64,000 nucleotides of DNA from NCBI GenBank assembly GCA_000802045.1, contig JUEF01000074.1, positions 1 through 64,000 on the forward strand, written 5' to 3'. Position 1 is the stretch's first letter. Each line of letters opens with the position of its first letter. The DNA comes from Peptococcaceae bacterium BICA1-8 (GTDB lineage Bacteria; Bacillota; Peptococcia; Peptococcales; BICA1-8). The notes under the pieces were generated by a model. The model was not told the origin of the DNA. It made no database searches and was given only the letters and a program-made list of their open reading frames with translations. The translations under genes and the position numbers were made by a program. Shown one piece after another: positions 10,279 through 20,076 of the stretch.

Positions 10279-12867
10279 CTACTTTCTATTTTCTATTTTT
10301 GACATTTTAATATCTTTTATATATACATCCTGTGCTTTGGCATCATTAGGTATTAAAAAATATAAACGTAAACTGTGTTTATCATTTAAATTGTCTGTTT
10401 GAAAAATCCAATTATATTTTTTTATTTCTTTATTAACCATAACCTTTGTAGTTTTTTGGTCAATTCCTCCATCTTCACCAAGTTGATGAACTATTAATTG
10501 CATTTCCCCATTATCATATTTTGAAAAAGCATCAAAGGAGACATCATATTTTTGCCCTGGCTCAAAAGCATATAGTAACTGATAGACTCCCCACGAATCA
10601 GTTTCAATATTTTCTTTTGAAATATTTAACCACTGATTATCATTTACTTTAACTAATTTGCGATTATTTCCCCCACTTCCATTTAAGGTCCAAACCGACA
10701 ATTCTCCTGTTTCAAATCCACCATTGGCAACATAATTGCCAGTTAAAGCATAAGATTTTTGTAAATACTGTTTGGATCCTTCAGCAAATTCTTTGAAACC
10801 TAGAGCTTGTGCAAATTTTGTTTGAGCTAGGTAATATTGTTTGTTTTCAAAAAATAGTTGTCCCTCAAGAAAAGCTATTTTTCCACTAGAATAAAGCTTA
10901 TTGCCTCCCCAGAATTTTTCATAGGGGTTTTCTCTAATTTTTTCCCCTTCCTCTGCGGCAAACTTGACAATTTTTTCTGCGTAGGTCATCCCTTCATTAC
11001 CACTAACATCAATAAAAATTCTTGCAGTATCATAATAAACTACTTCCTCAAAAGGTGCCAAATTGATTGCCTTTAGTGCCGTTTGATATGCTTCCTCATA
11101 TTTCCCCAGTTCAACCAAGAACCTAGTTTTAATTAAATACCATTCAAAATTTGTTGGATAATACTTTATTGCATTATTAATTTTATCAATCGCTTTTTCT
11201 TTATATTCTGGGGCATGATCGGAAATTCCTTTTTCAAAATATAATTGAGACAAATTGGTTAGATATGCGGAATTAATAGGGTCGAATATAATGCTATTTT
11301 CGAGTTTTTCGATAGCATCCGGAAAATTATTTTGAGCCATATATCTTGTACCATGATTGCCGTAATTCCAACCTATAAACAAGGATGTATTTATAATTAG
11401 TAAACATGCAAATGAGACTATTCCTATTGTAAAGCTACCTTTTCTTTTTAAACCTTTTAAACACTGCGGATTATTCAAAGATACAGCAATTAACAACCAA
11501 AATAAAAAATAAACAGCTGGAAAAGTTAAATCAAAATCTATAAAGGAATGGAGCATTAGGCCAAGTGTAATAATAATAAGCAAAATATTACTGTCACTTT
11601 TTTCAGTTACATGTTTTCTCCATAAATTTGAAATTAATAAAAACCATAAACCTAAATAGGCAACAAAACCCAAAATGCCGTTTTCTACCAAGACTTGAAG
11701 ATAATGATTATGAACCTCGGATGTGAAATAAAGGTAAGAGCGGTAGGCTCGGTATTCTGCATTCCAGCCCCCTCCCCCAGTTCCAAAAAGAAGATTATCC
11801 TTTACTATTTTTAAAGCGTCCTCTATAAAGAGGAACCTTGCCTGGACACTACTATCTTCGAAACTGATATTAGTAAACCGAGAAAAGACGTTATTCTTAG
11901 TTGATAGTTCTTGATGGCTAACTAAATACGAACCTACCCCGACAACCACTAATAAAGTTACTACTGTAATAAACTTAAAGTATTTCCTTACTAACAACCG
12001 TGGAGAAAAGTAATAAAAAATAAATAGAATTACTAAAGCAGCAATAGATATAAAAATATTATTTAAGCCTCTGTTTGCAAAGGTGCCATTAAAGACAACT
12101 GGAGCAATGATGGTACTAGGCAAGATCAATAATGAGAAATCACTTATAACCTTAAAACGGTTTTCCTTACTATGCAACAATACGCAAACTAATAACAATA
12201 ATGGAAAAAGTAGAAATACTCCTCTGGACTTAGTACCAATAAATGCAAAGAAAAGAATAGAATTTGAATACAAAAAAATCTTTGGCAGCTTTAATAAACT
12301 ATTCTTCATAAAATAATAGCCAATAAAAATAGAGAACACAAAAAATAGTGCTGCGGTGTTGGGATATTCCAGAGTTGAGAAAATACGACTGTTCATATAA
12401 GAATTTAAGATGTTTATGCCAAAAATATATGATAGGAGTCCCAGCGAAGCAACAAAAACCGTTGTCCAATATAATCCTTTAAGAAATATATCCAAATTGG
12501 TTCTTTCCCTTAATGAATGGATAGCGAGAAGATACAGTATTATTGCGTTACTAATCATTAAAACATTGCACAATGCATCACGTAAATTAGATGCTGAAAA
12601 CAATCCTATTATATTTATCAGTATAAAGAATACACCTACAAGGATAGTTTTCTTGTCATAATAAATAACGATTTTTTGTCTATAAAATATTATGAGATTT
12701 ATCAGGAAAAAAGCCGTTATTATTATGCTAACAAATAGGCTTTGAGATTCAAAAAAGTACCCGTTAAAGATTAGTCCTGCACATATTATTATAGTTAAGA
12801 AATATGTTATAAGTTTAAATATACTTAATTCTCGGCTAGCTCTTTTATTACTTTTTCTGTTAGACAA
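10279..12867 (-). CDS. O-antigen ligase/polymerase (Wzy-like) membrane protein with TPR and C-terminal carbohydrate-binding-like region
   Basis: Multiple TM helices, GTGGGGWNAEYRAYRSYLYFTSEVHNHYLQVLVENGILGF (Wzy_C), TPR repeats, beta-rich C-terminus (NGGFETGELSVW). Confidence 0.82.
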   Translation of the reverse strand: MSNRKSNKRASRELSIFKLITYFLTIIICAGLIFNGYFFESQSLFVSIIITAFFLINLIIFYRQKIVIYYDKKTILVGVFFILINIIGLFSASNLRDALCNVLMISNAIILYLLAIHSLRERTNLDIFLKGLYWTTVFVASLGLLSYIFGINILNSYMNSRIFSTLEYPNTAALFFVFSIFIGYYFMKNSLLKLPKIFLYSNSILFFAFIGTKSRGVFLLFPLLLLVCVLLHSKENRFKVISDFSLLILPSTIIAPVVFNGTFANRGLNNIFISIAALVILFIFYYFSPRLLVRKYFKFITVVTLLVVVGVGSYLVSHQELSTKNNVFSRFTNISFEDSSVQARFLFIEDALKIVKDNLLFGTGGGGWNAEYRAYRSYLYFTSEVHNHYLQVLVENGILGFVAYLGLWFLLISNLWRKHVTEKSDSNILLIIITLGLMLHSFIDFDLTFPAVYFLFWLLIAVSLNNPQCLKGLKRKGSFTIGIVSFACLLIINTSLFIGWNYGNHGTRYMAQNNFPDAIEKLENSIIFDPINSAYLTNLSQLYFEKGISDHAPEYKEKAIDKINNAIKYYPTNFEWYLIKTRFLVELGKYEEAYQTALKAINLAPFEEVVYYDTARIFIDVSGNEGMTYAEKIVKFAAEEGEKIRENPYEKFWGGNKLYSSGKIAFLEGQLFFENKQYYLAQTKFAQALGFKEFAEGSKQYLQKSYALTGNYVANGGFETGELSVWTLNGSGGNNRKLVKVNDNQWLNISKENIETDSWGVYQLLYAFEPGQKYDVSFDAFSKYDNGEMQLIVHQLGEDGGIDQKTTKVMVNKEIKKYNWIFQTDNLNDKHSLRLYFLIPNDAKAQDVYIKDIKMSKIENRK

Positions 12868-13010
12868 ACAAATGCACCCACTTTTTCAATATTAAAGTTA
12901 GACTGATATACTTTAAATTCTGCATTTTTCACTTGAAATCCTTCTAATCTAACGTATTATTTACTACCAATACTTACATAAAAACTTTATTCTAGGAATA
13001 TATAGTTATA

Positions 13011-13045
13011 CAAAGTAGCCAATACTTAGAGTATTGGCTACTTTG
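13011..13045 (-). terminator. perfect 16-bp hairpin downstream of the TolC-like gene
   Basis: caaagtagccaatact-tag-agtattggctactttg. Confidence 0.6.
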
Positions 13046-13097
13046 TATTTCGCTACTTTGTTATTTATATCAAAATCCATAAATTAACAATATATTT

Positions 13098-14318
13098 TTA
13101 TATACTATTAATTAATATACCTTGCTCTGCAAGCTCAATTTCATGCTTCACTAAGAAGTAACTATACCCCGCAATTTCCCATTTATTCTGTGCTTCAATA
13201 TACGCTAATTCAGAGCCATCTAATTGAAGCTTAGAAATCATGCCCAGCTCATACTTCTTTTTGTCCCAATCATAAATTTGTTTAGCTGTGTTGTAGGATA
13301 TTTCAGCTAACTGGTATGATTTCTGTTTTGATGCCAATTTATTTAATAGGTCATGGGTAGTTGTTTCTATTATCATCTTTTCATCTAACAACGAAAGCTC
13401 TTTTTCCTTAATTTCAAGCTTAATTAAATCACTTTTATAAACGTCATCTTTAATATTATCATCGTATAAATCATCATTTTTATTTTTAATATCCCGTTCT
13501 AGCTGTTGAATCTTTTTATAGTTTTCGTTTAATTTACTATACAAATCATTATAACTTAGAACAAAGCCATCTAATTTAATTTCAAAAGGCACTAAATTTA
13601 ATGGTTGCGTATATTCCCTTCCTAACATACTGTTTAATTGCATTTTCAATACATTTACTGTTGTTTTTAGATCTTTCATTTTAGTATTCAATTCTGAAAC
13701 TTCGACCGCAATCGTATCAATATCATTATTGGTAACCATTCCTAAATCTTTCTTTAAACGTGCAATATGAAGTTGCGTACTCTTTAAGGAATAGTTTTTT
13801 TGTAATAGACTAAGGTTATTAATTTGAGCAATTATTTCCGTATATAATTGCTCAATATTATATTTTAATTGCATTTCAAACTCATTTTTTGCAACAACTG
13901 CATCTTTATATGCGTTTTCAGTATCTCTAGCACTATTGCTTAAATTAGCAACGGTGTTAGAATTATCCGTTCCTTTTAAAACATTCATTTGCACTTCTAA
14001 TTGAGCAATACGTCCGTCTACCGAATGGTCACCACTATCAGAGATATCTTTTAAAATCATATATTCATAGAGCAAAATATTATATGAATTATATAAAACA
14101 TCCTTATGTGCTTTATCAGCTTGATTTGCATAAACTTTTGCCTTATTGGTTGCTAATTCAATTTTTTTGAATGTCCTACTCTTTTCAATTGCCAATTCTT
14201 TTGCAGTTTCTAAATTAATAGTATTACTAGAATCCGCAAATAAAGGTATTGTAAACATTAATGTAAATACAATAGTAAAAATAACAACCCATTTCTTATG
14301 TTTGCTTGTATTTTTCAA
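13098..14318 (-). CDS. secreted TolC/OEP-family coiled-coil protein
   Basis: Signal peptide, TINLETAKELAIEKSRTFKKIELATNKAKVYANQADKAHKD, long amphipathic coiled coils, repeated ELGMVTNND / ELGMISKLQLDGSELAYIEAQN turn motif. Confidence 0.65.
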   Translation of the reverse strand: MKNTSKHKKWVVIFTIVFTLMFTIPLFADSSNTINLETAKELAIEKSRTFKKIELATNKAKVYANQADKAHKDVLYNSYNILLYEYMILKDISDSGDHSVDGRIAQLEVQMNVLKGTDNSNTVANLSNSARDTENAYKDAVVAKNEFEMQLKYNIEQLYTEIIAQINNLSLLQKNYSLKSTQLHIARLKKDLGMVTNNDIDTIAVEVSELNTKMKDLKTTVNVLKMQLNSMLGREYTQPLNLVPFEIKLDGFVLSYNDLYSKLNENYKKIQQLERDIKNKNDDLYDDNIKDDVYKSDLIKLEIKEKELSLLDEKMIIETTTHDLLNKLASKQKSYQLAEISYNTAKQIYDWDKKKYELGMISKLQLDGSELAYIEAQNKWEIAGYSYFLVKHEIELAEQGILINSI

Positions 14319-14390
14319 TTAAATCACTCCTTTACCGACTAACGGGTCAATCTACTTTGTATTTTATTATTTGTATTTCAATATGTCAAC

Positions 14391-14419
14391 AAAAAAAGAG
14401 AGGACTAAGTCCTCTCTTT
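14391..14419 (-). terminator. intrinsic terminator of the CuAO_N surface protein gene
   Basis: Minus-strand aaagagaggacttagtcctctcttttttt hairpin plus T-tract. Confidence 0.85.
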
Positions 14420-14434
14420 CATCATTATTTCAAA

Positions 14435-16636
14435 CTATTGAGCAAAAGTTACTGCATTTACAGTGCCATCAGCTGCGAATACAGCTTCAACAGTGGCGCC
14501 GAAAGCTTCAGCGATTGCACGGAAAGGAATTACAGTACGTCCAGTTTCAGCAACGATGAATGGAGCAACATCAGAAACAACAGTAGTTCCATCAGACTTA
14601 GTTAATACATTGGAACCAACAGTCATAGTGATAGTCATGTCCGCTCTAGTTAATGTAATAACTTGAGTAGCGGCATCAAACTCAACTTCAGCACCAAGAG
14701 CTTCACCAACCATACGAACAGGTACGAAAGTACGTCCGTCTTGGATGAATGGAGATTGATCCATAGTCATTGCACTACCATCTTTAACATAACCTGCGGA
14801 ACCAATGAACATAGTTACATTCTTAGCACCATAAGATGGTTTCTCAGAAGCAGGAACACCAACATTTACTTTTGCAGTACCAACATATACTTGACCACCA
14901 GCAGTAATTCTTAATAATACTTCAACCACACCAGCTTTAGTCGAAGTAATATTTACAGAAGATTTACCAGTTTCATTGAAGTCAGCATCTTTTGTACCAG
15001 CATAGCTTACATCAATACCAGCACCAGCTGGCTTAGATACTACTGTGTAAGCATAAAGTGTTGGGTTCGCACCAAGAGCAACAGTATTACCATTTTTATC
15101 AATAAATCTTACATCAAATTTAGCTTTTGCGTTAGCTTCAGCAACACCGTCACCAGTTACTTCTATGGCAACTGGTGCGCCAACTACTGGCATTTCTGTA
15201 CTTGCAACAAGATTATTAGTAGTATCAACTACAGTAATTGTTACAGCTTGAGCATCTTTAGAGTCAGCAGTTACAACTCTTACCTGACCATTACCAGAGT
15301 TAACCTCTAATATTGATGGGTTGCTAGAGGAAAACTGAAGTGAGCCAGCAGCAGTTCTGGATACACTAGCAGCATCAAGTTGTTTAACAGTTGGAGCAGT
15401 ACTCCATGCACCAGGAGCTGCACTAGGAATTGTTATGGATTTTTCATCATACTTGATTGTTAAAGATGCTACTTTGCCTTGTTTAGCAGCTTCAACTGGA
15501 ACATCTACAAATTTGCCATTTCCTAAAGCAAATCTTAATACATAAGAACCTTCTTTATCAGGTCTGAAATTGTATTGCAAATTGTTTTCAGCATCTAAAC
15601 CGTTAGCAGCAGGATCAGCAGCACTGGAATCAGCTGGGCTAGATTCTACTTTAACAGTTGTGACTTCACCGTGAACGGATCTTCTGTTACCGTTAAGATC
15701 AGTAACTTTAAGCTTAATCACGTTAGTTGCAACAGCACCTGTAGCTAATACATCAGAAGGTTGTTTAACAATTGTTAAATTGTATGGAGTTGCATCAGCT
15801 GCAAACACATAGTTTACAGGAGTAGAAACTTCTCCACCAGCCTGAGCTGTTACTTCATAAGTACCAGATTTTGTGGAACTAATTTTTGCAGTTGCTCTAC
15901 CAAGAGAATCAGTTACATAAGTTACCTTATCAAAGTCTAAGCCTGTTTTGTTTACAGTAAATGTAACTTCTTCACCAACAACAGGGCTACCTTGACCAAC
16001 TCCAGATCCAGATCTAACAGTTGCAACGATTGTTTTTTGTGCTAAACCGTTTGCAGTTGTAGATCCTGCGTCTACACTTAATACTACGTTACCAGTTGTT
16101 GCACTAGTAAATGTAACAGTTTTTTGACCGATAACGCCTAATGCAGAAGCTGTATTAGCATCGCTACCGTTCAAGTAGTTTTGCAAAGCTGTTGTTTGAG
16201 CTGCAACAGAACCAAAAGCTGCATCACGTAAAGCAGCAACTACTTTAACAGTACCAGGTATTGCAGTATAAAGTCTTGCTTCAAGAAGACCTTCGTTAGC
16301 ACCGGCACCTGCAGTTTGGAATTCAACTCCTGGAGTTATTGCAGTACCTTTTGCTGTACCACTCCAAACACCAATGGTATCTGTAGTACCAACACGATTT
16401 GTAACCAAAATTACATTTTGACTACCTAAAGCATAAACAGTACCTGCAACACTGTTTGCTGAGTTAACAACTAATTTCATACCACCAGTATTGTCACTTA
16501 CAGCAGCGGAATCTTTATCGGTTGTAAATGTAGATGCATAAATATTGCCAGCCGGAGCAGCAAATGCCGCCATTGGAAGTAAAGTCATCATAAACGCTAC
16601 AAGCGTTAAGATGGCAAATAATTTTCTGTTTTTCAA
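14435..16636 (-). CDS. large secreted surface (S-layer-like) protein with Ig-like repeats and C-terminal copper amine oxidase N-terminal (CuAO_N) domain
   Basis: Signal peptide, Ala/Thr/Val-rich beta repeats, C-terminal DGRTFVPVRMVGEALGAEVEFDAATQVITL ... TVIPFRAIAEAFGATVE. Confidence 0.8.
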   Translation of the reverse strand: MKNRKLFAILTLVAFMMTLLPMAAFAAPAGNIYASTFTTDKDSAAVSDNTGGMKLVVNSANSVAGTVYALGSQNVILVTNRVGTTDTIGVWSGTAKGTAITPGVEFQTAGAGANEGLLEARLYTAIPGTVKVVAALRDAAFGSVAAQTTALQNYLNGSDANTASALGVIGQKTVTFTSATTGNVVLSVDAGSTTANGLAQKTIVATVRSGSGVGQGSPVVGEEVTFTVNKTGLDFDKVTYVTDSLGRATAKISSTKSGTYEVTAQAGGEVSTPVNYVFAADATPYNLTIVKQPSDVLATGAVATNVIKLKVTDLNGNRRSVHGEVTTVKVESSPADSSAADPAANGLDAENNLQYNFRPDKEGSYVLRFALGNGKFVDVPVEAAKQGKVASLTIKYDEKSITIPSAAPGAWSTAPTVKQLDAASVSRTAAGSLQFSSSNPSILEVNSGNGQVRVVTADSKDAQAVTITVVDTTNNLVASTEMPVVGAPVAIEVTGDGVAEANAKAKFDVRFIDKNGNTVALGANPTLYAYTVVSKPAGAGIDVSYAGTKDADFNETGKSSVNITSTKAGVVEVLLRITAGGQVYVGTAKVNVGVPASEKPSYGAKNVTMFIGSAGYVKDGSAMTMDQSPFIQDGRTFVPVRMVGEALGAEVEFDAATQVITLTRADMTITMTVGSNVLTKSDGTTVVSDVAPFIVAETGRTVIPFRAIAEAFGATVEAVFAADGTVNAVTFAQ

Positions 16637-16870
16637 GATTAATTCCCTCCTTAAAATGTGTGTGGGTTTTCACCCAGATTTCTTGCTACAGATGTATTTT
16701 TCTGCAGCTTAGGGTCGGGTCGACATAGGGTGGTTGCCCACCTATGCTTGTGTTTAAATCCCCCGCGAAAAAATGTCTTCTCGAGTTATTTATGTAACTC
16801 TTCTTGACTAGGCTATGTGGCCCAATCCCCCCCTCCATAAAGTTAGTATTGCAATTAACCTAAAAATGAC
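16637..16870 (-). promoter_or_regulatory. long structured 5' leader of the surface protein gene
   Basis: At least four consecutive hairpins (gtgggttttcaccca; ctacagatgtatttttctgcag; catagggtggttgcccacctatg; gagttatttatgtaactc) and a good Shine-Dalgarno (aaggaggg). Confidence 0.45.
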
Positions 16871-17130
16871 GTTTTTATACCTCGAAGTCAAGCTTCGGGG
16901 TCCGTGACCGGTGCTCAGTGTCCAGTGCCCTGGAAGGGCTTTCTTGGGGGAAACTAAGGGGTCACTTTAATTTAATTTCTGCATTTTTTTTATGCAGAAA
17001 ATTTAATTACAAAAATTAAAGACTAGTTCTACAGTGCTACTGTGCTACTGTGCTACTGTGCTACAGAAAAAACTTAAAAGCTAAGATTGCTTTGTCGCTA
17101 ACGCTCCTCGCAATGATAAACCATGAAAAT

Positions 17131-17835
17131 CTATTTTAGACGCTTTAGATAAGCGGTTTCTTCTTCTTGTTTGCTCAATCTATTATCAAGTTTCTTAATG
17201 TCTTCCCAGATAAATTTTAACTGACTTTTGATCTCTTGCTGTCCTTTTAAAAGACTGACCATACTACCACTCATACTTTGTTGACCTACTTCAAGCTCCT
17301 TTTGGCCTTTTTCAAGACTTGTGATGTTTGCCTTTAGGTCTTGTTGACCATTTTCGAGATTTATTACTCTACCTTCCAGCCGTTCTTGACCAGCTTCAAG
17401 ATTTACGAACCTGCTTTCTAATCTTTGTTGGCCTGATTCAAGATTAGCAACTTTATCTTCTAACCGTTGTTGACCATTTTCGACATTGGTTAATCTGCTT
17501 TCTAGTCGGTCTTGACCAGTTTCAACATTAGTTAATCTATTTTCTAACCGTTGTTGGCCATTTTCAACGTTGGTTAATCTGCTTTCTAGTCGTTCCTGGC
17601 CAGTTTCAACATTAGTTAATCTATTTTCTAACCGTTGTTGGCCATTTTCGACATTGGTTAATCTGCTTTCTAGTCGTTCCTGGCCAGTTTCAACATTAGT
17701 TAATCTGCCTTCTAAGCGTTGTTGACCTGATTCAAGTTTTTCCTGACCATTTTCAAGTTTCACCTGACCTTCAGTTAAAACTTGCAGTTGTTGCAGTACT
17801 AACTCTTGAAATTTTTCAGTATCCATACTGTTCAC
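17131..17835 (-). CDS. long coiled-coil protein of near-identical 14-residue repeats
   Basis: Tandem VENGQQRLENRLTN / VETGQERLESRLTN units. Confidence 0.7.
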   Translation of the reverse strand: MNSMDTEKFQELVLQQLQVLTEGQVKLENGQEKLESGQQRLEGRLTNVETGQERLESRLTNVENGQQRLENRLTNVETGQERLESRLTNVENGQQRLENRLTNVETGQDRLESRLTNVENGQQRLEDKVANLESGQQRLESRFVNLEAGQERLEGRVINLENGQQDLKANITSLEKGQKELEVGQQSMSGSMVSLLKGQQEIKSQLKFIWEDIKKLDNRLSKQEEETAYLKRLK

Positions 17836-18187
17836 CTTAACCTTAAAAGCGAGATTGCTTTGTCGCTGTTGCTCCTCGCAATGACAAGCTTTTAGTGCAA
17901 TGACAAACTTTTTTTCTTTGGATAAATAAACTTCTATGTGCTTGTACCTTTTTCCTGCTTTTTATGTGGATTTTTTTGATTTTACCAACAACCTGTTAAC
18001 TTTATGTATGTTGGCACTTTTATCCAATAGAGGTAAGGTACCCCAGTCTACATTGTAATTATAACATACAAGCTTTAGCCGTCAATAGTATGATACTGGA
18101 AAATTCGGAATTGGTGATGAATATAGCTATATTAATATTCTATGCGTTTATTTGAAATCCTTCTTTTGGTCTGAAAAAATTTGTAAA

Positions 18188-18345
18188 AAAGATTTCGCTT
18201 CGCTAGATTAAGATTTCATGCAACTTTGTTGCACTAGATTTCGCTTCATCTCATTCGCTAGGTTGAAAAATCTTTTTTTGCCTTTATTCTAGCGAAGCAA
18301 AATCTAACGAAGTGAAATCTCAATCTTAATACTGCACTTCCCAAA
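18188..18345. repeat. TCTAGCGAAGCGAAATCT-type polar repeats in inverted arrangement
   Basis: agatttcgcttcgctagattaagattt ... attctagcgaagcaaaatctaacgaagtgaaatctcaatctt. Confidence 0.85.
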
Positions 18346-18347
18346 TC

Positions 18348-19100
18348 TCAATCTTGCTCTTTCTTCTCCCCTTTAGCTCTCTGTCCTACAACTGCTAGGA
18401 CGAAGCGGGGGAGGGCTAGCATGCGGCGCCAGCGTTTGGGTTCTTTGTAGAGGCGGAAGAGCCATTCTAGGTTCTTTTTCTGCATCCACTCCGGAGCTCG
18501 CTGGGCATTGCCGGCGAGGACATCGAAGCTGCCGCCTACTCCCATGCAAACGGGAACATTTAATTCCTGCAGGTGCTCTCTAATCCAAAACTCTTGCTTG
18601 GGGGCACCCATAGCTACAAAAAGAATATCTGGCTTTACACTATTTATATTCGCTATGACCTTGGTCTCTTCCTCTTGTGAAAAGTATCCATTTTCATAGC
18701 CAACTATATGGCAATTCGGATATGTTTCTAGTACTTTCAGTACGGCTTTCTCTGCTACTCCAGGGGCAGCCCCTAGAAAGTAAAGCCTCCAGTTTTTTTG
18801 CTGTGCCTCATTGCAGACGGCGTGTAAGAGATCAATACCCGTAACCCTTTCAGTAACAGGATCATTTAGATACCGGGTTGCCCATACTACACCTGATCCA
18901 TCGGCTGTAACCAGATGGGCTTTATTTAATGTGCGGCTCAGCTTTTTATCCTGGCGCCCATGAAATATAATTTCAGCATTTGCTGTGATTATATGGTGGG
19001 GGGTGGCTTCGTCTATGAATTCGTTTATTCGCTCTAGAGCCTGGTTAGTATTTACTTTGTCTATTAAAGAGCCCAAAATGTAAATTCTACTTCTCTCCAT
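18348..19100 (-). CDS. WecG/TagA/CpsF family glycosyltransferase
   Basis: NAEIIFHGRQDK, ADGSGVVWATR, VTGIDLLHAVCN, FLGAAPGVAEKA, VGGSFDVLAGNAQRAPEWMQKKNLEWLFRL; start placed at MERSRIY because the upstream extension translates dispersed repeat. Confidence 0.88.
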   Translation of the reverse strand: MERSRIYILGSLIDKVNTNQALERINEFIDEATPHHIITANAEIIFHGRQDKKLSRTLNKAHLVTADGSGVVWATRYLNDPVTERVTGIDLLHAVCNEAQQKNWRLYFLGAAPGVAEKAVLKVLETYPNCHIVGYENGYFSQEEETKVIANINSVKPDILFVAMGAPKQEFWIREHLQELNVPVCMGVGGSFDVLAGNAQRAPEWMQKKNLEWLFRLYKEPKRWRRMLALPRFVLAVVGQRAKGEKKEQD

Positions 19101-19136
19101 ATACTGACGCTCACTTTCTTGAAAAAGTTCCCGGTT

Positions 19137-19457
19137 TAGAAAAATCAGATTAAGATTCCGTGCAGTAAGGTGCACTAGATTAAGATTTCGCTTCGCTAGG
19201 TTAAAAGAAAGCCTTAAAACCAAAACTCTCATTGATAAGAACATGTATGTAAAATCAATACAGTATAAATAATAAACAACATCTTTAGTATTGTCTATGG
19301 TAATGCTTGTCTAATTATGCCACCAATTGTAATATTTGTTTGTTGTGACTAGGTGCTAATAGTTAGTGTTAAGCAAGTATATATAATAGGAAGTAAAAAA
19401 AAGATTTCGTTTCACTTCGTTACACTAGACTAAGATTTCGCTTCGCTAGATTAAGGA
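19137..19457. repeat. TCTAGCGAAGCGAAATCT-family copies on either side of the WecG start and IVP end
   Basis: gattaagattccgtgcag...agatttcgcttcgctaggtt at 19150-19202; aagatttcgtttcacttcg...gatttcgcttcgctagattaagg at 19400-19457. Confidence 0.75.
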
Positions 19458-19819
19458 TTTTGATAATTTTTTAGGGTTTTAATTACAAGATTTAATTTTA
19501 GGGTAATATCATTAATTTTCGTTTTCAGATAATCATACTGTTCTTGTTGTATATATTGTCTTTTTAGTGCAAACAAAAGTAAGCTTTTTGTTTCTGTCAA
19601 TGATCCTCTAGCATAATAATAGAATTTCACCTTGTCGTACTTATGATATCTACCAAATGCTTCTGCTATATTTGCACTTACTGAAACAGATGCCCTTCTT
19701 AACTGGTCGGATAATGCGTATATTTCAGTTTTCGGAAAGTTTTCTATAGCATCATATATTTCATCAGCTAAATTAAATGAATCCTGCCATACAGGCATAT
19801 CCTCAAAGGATTTGTACAT
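19451..19819 (-). CDS. four helix bundle protein (23S rRNA intervening-sequence/IVP family)
   Basis: FEDMPVWQDSFNLADEIYDAI...YALSDQLRRASVSVSANIAEAFGR...FYYYARGSLTETKSLL. Confidence 0.9.
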   Translation of the reverse strand: MYKSFEDMPVWQDSFNLADEIYDAIENFPKTEIYALSDQLRRASVSVSANIAEAFGRYHKYDKVKFYYYARGSLTETKSLLLFALKRQYIQQEQYDYLKTKINDITLKLNLVIKTLKNYQNP

Positions 19820-19835
19820 TATTCCCTCTCCTTCG

Positions 19836-20075
19836 TCGAGAGATAGTGTTTCGCTGCGCTAGATTGAGATTTCGTGCAACAAAGTTGTATTCTCGCTCCT
19901 TTGTCGCGAGATAGTTTTTCGCTTCGCTAGATTAAGATTTCGTGCAATAAAGAGTTGCACTAGATTTCGCTTCATTTCATTTCGCTAGGTATTCTAATGA
20001 AATCTTTTCTTGTTTTCCTTATTCTAGCGGAGCGGAATCTCAATCTAGCGTAGCGAAATCTTAATCTTCTTTACT
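19836..20075. repeat. TCTAGCGAAGCGAAATCT-family inverted repeat cluster
   Basis: gtttcgctgcgctagattgagatttcg ... attctagcggagcggaatctcaatctagcgtagcgaaatcttaatc. Confidence 0.85.
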
Positions 20076-20076
20076 T

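Noticed and set aside
14306-14914. Overlapping plus-strand ORFs opposite the CuAO_N protein
   Set aside because: Shadow ORFs without SD or independent signals; the minus-strand gene has signal peptide, domain match and terminator.
16637-16870. Known riboswitch (c-di-GMP or c-di-AMP type) upstream of the surface protein
   Set aside because: G-rich and ggtgaa-like segments are suggestive, but the conserved cores could not be matched; reported only as an unclassified leader.
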